Below are positions 1-5,369 of a stretch of 10,735 nt of DNA, piece by piece. The stretch is from positions 1 to 10,735 of the forward strand of contig CALKUS010000020.1 in NCBI GenBank assembly GCA_937996755.1, read 5' to 3'. The DNA comes from an uncultured Pseudomonadota bacterium (GTDB lineage: Bacteria; Pseudomonadota; Gammaproteobacteria; Xanthomonadales; Ahniellaceae). Position 1 is the stretch's first letter. Every line of letters begins with the position of its first letter. The notes under the pieces are model-generated. The model was not told the origin of the DNA, did no database searches, and saw nothing but the letters and a program-made list of their open reading frames with translations. A program made the translations under genes and the position numbers.

Positions 1-1432
1 CGGCCTCGAAGCGCAGGAAATGGTAGTCGAGCGACGCGTAGCCGCGGCTCACCGACTTCAGCTTGTCGAAGAAGTCGAGCACCACCTCGGCCATCGGCAG
101 CTCGTAGGCGATCTGCACCTGGCTGCCGAGGTACTGGATCGAACGCTGCACGCCGCGCTTTTCCTCGCACAGCTTGATGACGGAGCCGATGTAGTCGGGC
201 GGCGTCAGCACCGTGGCGAGGATGATCGGCTCGCGGATCTCCTCGACCTGGCTCACGTTCGGCAGCTTCGCCGGGTTGTCGAGCGAGAGGACCGTGCCGT
301 CGGTCGTGAGCACCTCGTACACGACGGTCGGTGCCGTCGTGATGAGGTCGAGGTCGTATTCGCGCTCGAGGCGTTCCTGCACGATGTCCATGTGCAGCAG
401 CCCGAGGAAGCCGCAGCGGAAGCCGAAGCCCATGGCTTCGGAGTTCTCGGGCTCGAAGCGCAGCGCGGCATCGTTGAGCTTCAGCTTGTCGAGCGCCTCG
501 CGCAGCGCCGGATAATCGTCGGTCTCGGTCGGGAACAGGCCTGCGAACACGCGCGGCTTCATTTCCTGGAAGCCGGGCAATGCCTCGGCCGCGGGATCGG
601 ACGCGAGCGTGATCGTGTCGCCGACGGGCGCGCCGTAGACGTCCTTGATGGACGCGGAAACGAAGCCGACTTCGCCGGGGCCGAGGCGCGGGTTCACCTT
701 GCGCTTCGGCGTGAACACGCCGACCTCGTGCACCTCGTGCGCACGGCCGGTGGACATCACGAGGATCTTGTCGCGCGGCTTGATTTCGCCCTGCATCACG
801 CGCACGAGCGACACCACGCCGAGGTAGTTGTCGAACCAGGAATCGATGATCAGCGCCTGCAACTTGTCGGTCGCGCGCGGCTTCGGCGGCGGGATGCGGG
901 CGACGATCGCCTCGAGCACCTCGCGCACGTTCAGGCCGGTCTTCGCGCTGATCTGCACCGCGTCGTGCGCGTCGATGCCGATCACGGCCTCGATCTCTTC
1001 CTTCACCTTCTCGGGGTCGGCGGTCGGCAGGTCGATCTTGTTGAGGATCGGCACCACCTCCAGGCCCTGCTCCACCGCCGTGTAGCAGTTCGCGACGGAC
1101 TGCGCTTCGACGCCCTGCGCCGCGTCGACCACGAGCAGCGCGCCTTCGCACGCCGCGAGCGAGCGCGACACCTCGTACGAGAAGTCGACGTGGCCCGGCG
1201 TGTCGATGAAGTTGAGCTGGTAGGTCTTGCCGTTGCGCGCCGTGTACGGCAGCGAGACGGACTGCGCCTTGATGGTGATGCCGCGCTCGCGCTCGATCGG
1301 ATTCGAATCGAGCACCTGCGCTTCCATCTCGCGCTCCTCGAGCCCGCCGCAGATCTGGATGATGCGGTCGGCCAGCGTCGACTTGCCGTGGTCGACGTGC
1401 GCGATGATGGAGAAGTTGCGGATGTGTTCCAT
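1..1432 (-). CDS. lepA: Elongation factor 4 (LepA) GTPase, 3' end cut by window edge
   Basis: Ribosome-associated translational GTPase (EF4), which acts on ribosomes during initiation or stalled elongation. Starting at ATG 1432 the protein begins MEHIRNFSIIAHVDHGKST. The G1 loop AHVDHGKS is at residues 11-18, G2 GITIKA at 51-56, G3 DTPGH at 77-81 and G4 NKID at 131-134. The EF4-typical stretch FRCGFLGLLHMDIVQERLER follows in the second half. The visible part is 477 codons and ends in the SVSRGYASLDYHFLRFEA region; the family is about 600 residues, so roughly 120 C-terminal residues lie beyond base 1. The start matches the family N-terminus, although no clear Shine-Dalgarno sequence precedes it. 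It lies downstream of mucD, as in Pseudomonas and xanthomonads, where lepB usually follows. No frameshift or missing catalytic residue was seen. Identification is very secure. Confidence 0.97.
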   Translation of the reverse strand, partial: MEHIRNFSIIAHVDHGKSTLADRIIQICGGLEEREMEAQVLDSNPIERERGITIKAQSVSLPYTARNGKTYQLNFIDTPGHVDFSYEVSRSLAACEGALLVVDAAQGVEAQSVANCYTAVEQGLEVVPILNKIDLPTADPEKVKEEIEAVIGIDAHDAVQISAKTGLNVREVLEAIVARIPPPKPRATDKLQALIIDSWFDNYLGVVSLVRVMQGEIKPRDKILVMSTGRAHEVHEVGVFTPKRKVNPRLGPGEVGFVSASIKDVYGAPVGDTITLASDPAAEALPGFQEMKPRVFAGLFPTETDDYPALREALDKLKLNDAALRFEPENSEAMGFGFRCGFLGLLHMDIVQERLEREYDLDLITTAPTVVYEVLTTDGTVLSLDNPAKLPNVSQVEEIREPIILATVLTPPDYIGSVIKLCEEKRGVQRSIQYLGSQVQIAYELPMAEVVLDFFDKLKSVSRGYASLDYHFLRFEA

Positions 1433-1458
1433 GGACCAGCCGGGGGAAATAAGCGAAA

Positions 1459-1480
1459 GGGCGCGCCTCGCGGCGCGCCC
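1459..1480 (-). terminator. GC-rich hairpin with T-rich tail, terminator-like, 26 bases before lepA
   Basis: A perfect 9-bp inverted repeat (GGGCGCGCC / GGCGCGCCC) with a 4-base loop. On the minus strand it is followed by TTTCGCTTATTT, a broken T-tract. It could terminate mucD transcripts. If the candidate promoter at 1499-1507 is used, it would instead lie in the lepA leader as an attenuator-like hairpin. The T-tract is interrupted, so intrinsic termination may be inefficient. Confidence 0.45.
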
Positions 1481-1498
1481 GTGCGTCAAAAGCCCGGC

Positions 1499-1507
1499 AT
1501 TATGGCA
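1499..1507 (-). promoter_or_regulatory. Candidate extended -10 promoter for lepA
   Basis: On the minus strand the sequence reads TGC-CATAAT: a CATAAT -10 (5/6 match to TATAAT) directly preceded by a TGn extension. The -35 position 17 bp upstream is GGGACG, only 3/6. Predicted transcription would start near 1492, giving a leader of about 60 bases that carries the 1459-1480 hairpin. It stands out as an AT-rich element in a GC-rich gap, but it is a motif reading only. Confidence 0.35.
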
Positions 1508-1550
1508 AAAGCAGGCCGGCTCGTCCCGGTCTCCCCGGGAAGCGCCTGCT
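1507..1550 (-). terminator. Nested stem-loop terminator at the mucD stop codon
   Basis: Outer arms AGCAGGC (1544-1550) and GCCTGCT (1510-1516) pair perfectly over 7 bp. Inside them a second perfect stem, CCCGG/CCGGG (1525-1529 with 1535-1539), has a 5-base loop. On the minus strand the outer arm runs into TTTT and then GCC. The first arm overlaps the last base region of the mucD TGA. A compact structure plus a short T run right after a stop codon fits an intrinsic terminator, but the T run is short and the inter-stem bases are unpaired. Confidence 0.45.
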
Positions 1551-2989
1551 CAGCCGCTGCCGCCCGGCGTGGGCCGGATGGCCAGGAACGTGGTCGCCTC
1601 GCCGCGCTTCACCAGCAGCATGGTCGACTGTCCCGGCTTCGCGGACTTCGCGGCTTCCTTGAACGCCGCCACGGTGCCGACCTTCTGCCGGCCGACCATC
1701 AGGATCACGTCGCCCGGCTGGATGCCCGCGCGGCGCGCGTCGGCGCCCGTGACGTCCTCGACCACCACGCCGTCCTTCGGCAGGTCGATCTGCTGGCGCT
1801 CGTCGGTCGTGAGCTCGCGCACGTCGAGGCCGAGCGCGGACGCGCCCGGGCCCGGCTTCGGCGACGGCGACTCCGCCTGCAGGCGCTGCTCGCCCACCAG
1901 CTCGTTCGGCGTGACCGGGATCTTCAGCTCCTTGCCGTCGCGCAGCACGGTGACCGTCGCCTTGCTGCCGGGCGCGGTGTTGCCCACGAGCGGCGGCAGG
2001 TCGGATGAATGGTCGATCGTGATGTCGTTGTAGGCGACGATGACGTCCTGCACGCGGATGCCGGCCTTCTCCGCCGGCGAGCCCGGGTTGACGATCGCGA
2101 CGAGCGCGCCGCCGATACGCGGCAGGTTCAGCGCCTCCGCGACGTCGCGCGTGACTTCCTGGATCTGCACGCCGAGCTGGCCGCGGCTCACCTTGCCCGA
2201 CGACTTCAGCTGTTCGGCGACCGAGCGCGCGACCTCGATCGGGATCGCGAACGAAAGCCCGATGGAGCCGCCCGAGTTCGAGAAGATCTGCGAGTTGATG
2301 CCCACGACCTCGCCGTCGAGGTTGATCAGCGGGCCGCCGGAATTGCCGCGGTTGATCGCGACGTCGGTCTGGATGAACGGCACGTAGCGCTGGTCGTTCG
2401 CCAGGCTGCGGCCGGTCGCCGAGACGATGCCGGCGGTGACCGAATACTCGAGGCCGAACGGCGAGCCGATCGCCACCACCCACTGGCCGGGCTTCAGGCC
2501 GCGCGAGTTGCCGAGCGTCGCGGCCGGCAGGCCGGTCGCATCGATCTTCAGCAGCGCGACGTCGCTCTGCTGGTCGGAGCCGATTACCTTCGCGATGAAC
2601 TCGCGCCGGTCCTTCAGCCGCACGTTCACTTCGTCGGCGCCTGCGACGACGTGGTGGTTGGTGAGCACGTAGCCGTCGGCGGAGATGATGAAGCCGGAGC
2701 CGCCCGACACGCGCGGAATGGCCGGGTGGCCGGCCGGCGGCTGCGGGAACAGGCGACGGAACAGCTCGGGCACGTCTTCGTCGCCGCCACCACCACCGAA
2801 GCCCTGGTCGGTCTCTTCGTCGTCGCTCGACGTGTTGCCGTTCGCCGTCGCCGTGATGTTCACGACGGCGGGTGAATTGCGTTCCACGAGGCCGGTGAAG
2901 TCCGGTAGCCCCTGCGCGTTCGCGCCTGCGGCCAGCAGCAGGAATGCGAGGAAGAAGACACCCTGGATGCGCCTGGTCATCGTGCTCAT
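1550..2989 (-). CDS. mucD: Periplasmic Do-like serine endoprotease, DegP/DegQ/MucD family
   Basis: HtrA-type serine protease/chaperone that degrades misfolded envelope proteins in the periplasm. The 479-residue product matches the size of DegP and MucD. A signal peptide covers residues 1-25 (hydrophobic VFFLAFLLLA, likely cleavage ANA|Q). The protease domain spans about 30-255, with a glycine-rich loop at 63-69. The catalytic triad is intact: His113 in TNHHVV, Asp143 in SDVALLKID, Ser217 in GNSGGPL. PDZ1 is about 270-360 (LGVQIQEV) and PDZ2 about 386-474 (LGLDVRELT), so it has DegP-like architecture and is not DegS, which has a membrane anchor and one PDZ. ATG 2989 is used; ATG 2980 (MTRRIQG) is equally possible, since neither has a strong Shine-Dalgarno sequence. 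It follows rseB after 143 bases with its own candidate sigma-E promoter, which supports the mucD assignment by context. Confidence 0.95.
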   Translation of the reverse strand: MSTMTRRIQGVFFLAFLLLAAGANAQGLPDFTGLVERNSPAVVNITATANGNTSSDDEETDQGFGGGGGDEDVPELFRRLFPQPPAGHPAIPRVSGGSGFIISADGYVLTNHHVVAGADEVNVRLKDRREFIAKVIGSDQQSDVALLKIDATGLPAATLGNSRGLKPGQWVVAIGSPFGLEYSVTAGIVSATGRSLANDQRYVPFIQTDVAINRGNSGGPLINLDGEVVGINSQIFSNSGGSIGLSFAIPIEVARSVAEQLKSSGKVSRGQLGVQIQEVTRDVAEALNLPRIGGALVAIVNPGSPAEKAGIRVQDVIVAYNDITIDHSSDLPPLVGNTAPGSKATVTVLRDGKELKIPVTPNELVGEQRLQAESPSPKPGPGASALGLDVRELTTDERQQIDLPKDGVVVEDVTGADARRAGIQPGDVILMVGRQKVGTVAAFKEAAKSAKPGQSTMLLVKRGEATTFLAIRPTPGGSG

Positions 2990-3035
2990 GTGTGGTCCGG
3001 ATGGGTTGGCTTCGCCGCGACTGCGGCACGACGGA

Positions 3036-3063
3036 TTCGATGGGGACGCCCGCGGAAAGTTCC
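3036..3063 (-). promoter_or_regulatory. Sigma-E (RpoE/AlgU) type promoter for mucD
   Basis: On the minus strand a perfect -35 GGAACTT (3063-3057) is followed by a 16-base spacer and TCGAA (3040-3036). The RpoE/AlgU consensus is GGAACTT, about 16 bases, then TCTGA or TCAAA. Predicted transcription would start near 3029, leaving a leader of about 40 bases to mucD. It sits in the only sizeable gap of the operon (2990-3132), where no other gene is supported. MucD/DegP genes are established sigma-E targets in related bacteria; activity here is inferred. Confidence 0.7.
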
Positions 3064-3132
3064 AGCCCGCGCCCGATGGTTACGATGATTTCATGCAGGA
3101 CGCCGCATGGCTTCCGGCACGCGATTTCGCGT

Positions 3133-4029
3133 TTACTGCGGCGCCCGCGGTGTGACCGAATCCGCGATGCGCTCGACCGTCGCGACCGGGAGGTCGCCCA
3201 TCACCACGACGTGGTAGCCGCCGCGCACGCGCCCGACCACGGCGATCGCGCCGCGGCGCGAGCTGCCGGTCCAGTCGGCGGTTTCCGCACGCAGCGGCTC
3301 GACGTACAGCGAGACGTTCGCGAGGCCGTCGCTCCAGACCTGGTGCTCGGCGTCGCGCTCGGCTGCGGGGCGCGCCACGAGGCGGAACCCGTCGGGAAGC
3401 GCGGGCGCGCTCCATTCGCCGGGCACGGGCGCCGGGACGGCGGCCGGCGCGGGCGTAGCTGCAGCAACCGCGGGACCGGGCTTCAGCACGAGCGACGTGA
3501 ACATCATCTGCTCGATCGCATTGCCGTCGGCACCGACGAGCGCGGAGCCGAGCAGCATGCCGGTCTCGCGCTCGATCCACAGGCGATAGCCATAGCGCTG
3601 CGTATCGCGCGGCTTGGCATCCAGGATGGCGGCTTCGTAGCCGGCGACGCGCGACTGACCGCTCACGACCAGCTCGTAAGGCGCATCGCCGGAGATTTCC
3701 GGCGGCATGGCGCCGTCGCCGCCGCTGGTGAGCGTCATGAGGCCGGCCGGCAACAGGAACTGCACGCTGTTGCCTTCGCGCAATAGCTGGCGGCGATCGC
3801 CCGTGAGCGAAACGAGGTGCTCGCGCGTGCCGCGCTCGTTCACGGTGCGCCGCACCTGCATGGAGTCGACCTGGCCGTCGTGCAGGTACACGAACACGCC
3901 CTCGTACTGCAGGGTGTCGAGCGCGTGGCGCAGGCGCGGCAGCCAGGACGCCGCGTCGTCGGCCGCGGCTACCGGCAGGGCCAGCGCCGCGGCGAGCAGC
4001 GCGACGAAGCGCGCGAACCGCCGGATCAC
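3133..4029 (-). CDS. rseB: Sigma-E regulatory protein RseB/MucB
   Basis: Periplasmic protein that binds the periplasmic part of RseA/MucA, shields it from site-1 cleavage and senses envelope lipid or lipopolysaccharide signals. Start is GTG 4029, overlapping the rseA stop as GTGA (translational coupling). The product is 298 residues, against about 318 in E. coli. A signal peptide covers residues 1-23 (FVALLAAALALPVAAA, then DD). The large lipid-binding-like domain is about 27-185 (LDTLQYEGVFVYLHDGQVDS, then RVAGYEA, YGYRLWIERETGMLLGSAL). An Ala/Pro linker at about 185-205 leads to the small C-terminal domain at 206-296 (LPDGFRL, WSDGLANVSLYVEPL, GDLPVATVERIADSV). These are hallmark MucB/RseB stretches. 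Reading frame continues open upstream to 4590, but that part lies over rseA and is not coding. The next gene, mucD, starts 143 bases on; no mucC/rseC gene lies between them. Confidence 0.92.
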   Translation of the reverse strand: MIRRFARFVALLAAALALPVAAADDAASWLPRLRHALDTLQYEGVFVYLHDGQVDSMQVRRTVNERGTREHLVSLTGDRRQLLREGNSVQFLLPAGLMTLTSGGDGAMPPEISGDAPYELVVSGQSRVAGYEAAILDAKPRDTQRYGYRLWIERETGMLLGSALVGADGNAIEQMMFTSLVLKPGPAVAAATPAPAAVPAPVPGEWSAPALPDGFRLVARPAAERDAEHQVWSDGLANVSLYVEPLRAETADWTGSSRRGAIAVVGRVRGGYHVVVMGDLPVATVERIADSVTPRAPQ

Positions 4030-4628
4030 GGGCTCGGCGTCGGCTCGGGCTGGCGCACCACCGCCTGCACCGGCGTGGCGACGACGTACACGTAGGGAAC
4101 GAAGCCGCCGCGCGCCCCTTCCAGCGTCGCGTTGCTGTGGCGCAGGAGATAGGCCTCGACCGGGCTGGCCTGCGCGGCCGGCATCTCGAGCGCCGTCTGC
4201 GAGTAGGCAGTGGGCTGTGCGTACAGCATCGGCCGGAGGTCTTCCGTGCGCACGTTCATCGTGGACGCGAGCGACGGCATCGCCGCGGGCTCGCCCGGCG
4301 CGGTACCGGTTCGTGGCGCGACGGCGACGAGCGCCAGCGCGGCGACGCCGGCGGCGATCGCGCCACCGAGCGCAGGTTTCAGCCAGCGGCGCACGACCAC
4401 CGGCCGGCCTTCGGCCGCGATGCGCGCCATGACCGCGTCCGCGAAGCCGGGCGCGAGCGGCGCGAGCGGCTGGCGGCGCAGCACGATGCGCACGAGGTGG
4501 TAGCGCTCCCAGCGCTGCGCGAGCGCGGGCTCGGCCTGCGCACGACGCAGGAGGAAGCGGGTCTCGCTCCCCGGCAACTCGTCGTCGCACAGGGCGGACA
4601 GCTGTTCGTCGGATGGCTGGTGGTTCAT
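4026..4628 (-). CDS. rseA: Anti-sigma-E factor RseA/MucA, single-pass membrane protein
   Basis: Inner-membrane anti-sigma factor that holds RpoE inactive until regulated proteolysis releases it. The product is 200 residues from ATG 4628. The N-terminal cytoplasmic domain, about 1-75, has the family signature (DEQLSALCDDELPG, then QRWERYHLVRIVLR). One transmembrane helix is at about 85-105 (ALGGAIAAGVAALALVAVA), and the periplasmic tail is about 106-200. The tail contains a MucA-like VEAYLLRHSNATL...FVPYV motif at 157-180. No zinc-anti-sigma Cys/His motif is present; the only cysteine is Cys14. ATG 4628 has GGAG (4639-4642) 10 bases upstream and matches the family start. An upstream in-frame ATG at 4673 would overlap the rpoE end and add 15 atypical residues. 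It lies 31 bases after rpoE and overlaps rseB by 4 bases, so it sits in an operon with both. Confidence 0.92.
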   Translation of the reverse strand: MNHQPSDEQLSALCDDELPGSETRFLLRRAQAEPALAQRWERYHLVRIVLRRQPLAPLAPGFADAVMARIAAEGRPVVVRRWLKPALGGAIAAGVAALALVAVAPRTGTAPGEPAAMPSLASTMNVRTEDLRPMLYAQPTAYSQTALEMPAAQASPVEAYLLRHSNATLEGARGGFVPYVYVVATPVQAVVRQPEPTPSP

Positions 4629-4640
4629 CGGCTCGCTTCT

Positions 4641-4657
4641 CCGGTGCGGTGCACCGG
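4641..4657 (-). promoter_or_regulatory. Intercistronic hairpin between rpoE and rseA
   Basis: A perfect 6-bp inverted repeat, CCGGTG/CACCGG, with a 5-base loop fills most of the 31-base rpoE-rseA gap. The base of the stem overlaps the GGAG ribosome binding site proposed for rseA (4639-4642). It could tune translation or stability at this junction. No T-tract follows, so it is not a terminator. Short GC stems arise by chance in such DNA, so confidence is modest. Confidence 0.3.
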
Positions 4658-4659
4658 CC

Positions 4660-5259
4660 TCACTCGGGTTCATGTCCGCCCACGTCCGACAGCAGCGGAC
4701 GGAGCTTCTCGTCGATCGCCTCGCGCGCGCGGAAGATGCGCGAGCGCACGGTACCGATCGGGCAATTCATGGATTCGGCGATCTCCTCGTAGCTCAGGCC
4801 GTCGACTTCGCGCAGCGTGATCGCCTGGCGCAACTCCTCCGGCAATGCTTCGACCGTCTCGAACACGGTTCGTTCGATCTCCTGGCGCATCAACTCGCGC
4901 TCCGGCGTCGAGCTGTCCTTGAGCCGGACCGCGGCGTCCAGGTGCACCGCATCGTCCACCTGGACGTCGTCGGTCGGCGGACGCCGGCCCTGCGACACCA
5001 GGTAGTTCTTCGCCGTGTTCGTGGCGATCTTGTACAGCCATGTATAGAACGCGCTTTCGCCGCGGAAGTTCCCGATCGCCCGGTAGGCCCGGATGAACGC
5101 CTCCTGGGCGACGTCCTGGGACTCCGCCCAGTCGTTCACGAAGCGCGAGATGACGCTGGTCATCTTGTGCTGGTACTTGCGCACGAGCAGGTCGAACGCG
5201 CGGCTGTCGCCAGCCTGCACGCGCTTCACCAGCTCGTGATCGGTGTCCTGCTCGCCCAT
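4660..5259 (-). CDS. rpoE: RNA polymerase sigma factor RpoE (AlgU/sigma-E), ECF family
   Basis: Extracytoplasmic-function sigma factor that directs RNA polymerase to envelope-stress promoters. The product is 199 residues. Region 2 spans about 20-92, with the stretches VRKYQHKMTSVISRFV, QDVAQEAFIRAYRAIGNFRG and SAFYTWLYKIATNTAKNYLV. The linker includes GRRPPTDDV at 91-99. Region 4 spans about 128-184 and has the DNA-reading helix-turn-helix LSYEEIAESMNCPIGTVRSR at 155-174. The alignment runs nearly end to end with E. coli RpoE and Pseudomonas AlgU. ATG 5259 gives MGEQDTDHELVKRV, which aligns with E. coli MSEQLTDQVLVERV. A TTG one codon earlier (5262) is the alternative. It is first in the operon with rseA and rseB, which encode its anti-sigma system, and a candidate self-recognised promoter lies upstream. 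Confidence 0.97.
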   Translation of the reverse strand: MGEQDTDHELVKRVQAGDSRAFDLLVRKYQHKMTSVISRFVNDWAESQDVAQEAFIRAYRAIGNFRGESAFYTWLYKIATNTAKNYLVSQGRRPPTDDVQVDDAVHLDAAVRLKDSSTPERELMRQEIERTVFETVEALPEELRQAITLREVDGLSYEEIAESMNCPIGTVRSRIFRAREAIDEKLRPLLSDVGGHEPE

Positions 5260-5271
5260 CAAGGCGTGCTG

Positions 5272-5277
5272 CCTCCC
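5272..5277 (-). promoter_or_regulatory. Shine-Dalgarno sequence of rpoE
   Basis: GGGAGG on the minus strand is a strong ribosome binding site. It lies 9 bases before the TTG at 5262 and 12 bases before the ATG at 5259. The spacing slightly favours TTG, while alignment with other RpoE proteins favours ATG. The two proteins would differ by one residue. Confidence 0.6.
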
Positions 5278-5330
5278 TGCGACCGCCCAAGAGCTTACCG
5301 GGTACCTCCCCGCCGAGCCCGCTCGCGGGA

Positions 5331-5357
5331 TAGGACACCGTCGCGCAGGAATGGTTC
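5331..5357 (-). promoter_or_regulatory. Candidate autoregulatory sigma-E promoter of rpoE operon
   Basis: On the minus strand the sequence has GAACCA (5357-5352), a 16-base spacer and TCCTA (5335-5331). The GAAC core and the spacing fit the sigma-E pattern, but the last two -35 bases and the -10 deviate from GAACTT and TCTGA. It begins 13 bases after the stop of the upstream c-di-GMP gene, and transcription would start about 65 bases before rpoE. Autoregulation of rpoE/algU is well established in related bacteria. A short CCCGC/GCGGG hairpin (5318-5329) would lie near the start of the leader. Confidence 0.4.
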
Positions 5358-5369
5358 AGTCGGGCGATC

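Noticed and set aside
1484..1489. TTGACG -35-like hexamer before lepA on the minus strand
   Set aside because: The position 17 bases downstream is GCGCGC, within the hairpin, so no -10 accompanies it.
20..2008. Open plus-strand frame of 662 codons opposite lepA and mucD
   Set aside because: It is antisense to two well-conserved genes, crosses the intergenic region without structure, and resembles no protein family.
2990..3132. A small gene (for example mucC/rseC) in the rseB-mucD gap
   Set aside because: 143 bases is far too short for MucC, and no short frame with a ribosome binding site and conserved look was found. The gap is better explained by the mucD promoter.
4030..4590. Upstream extension of the rseB frame to a 485-residue protein
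   Set aside because: The extra residues are antisense-like, arginine/alanine-rich sequence lying over rseA in another frame. The signal peptide right after GTG 4029 and the GTGA overlap mark the true start.
5044..5072. GGAACTT-N17-TCTAT, a sigma-E-like promoter inside rpoE on the minus strand
   Set aside because: It encodes the conserved NFRGESAFYT of sigma region 2, so the motif is explained by the codons. No gene start lies suitably downstream to use it.
5318..5329. CCCGC/GCGGG hairpin between the c-di-GMP gene and rpoE as a terminator
   Set aside because: The stem is only 5 bp with a 2-base loop, and no T run follows on the minus strand.
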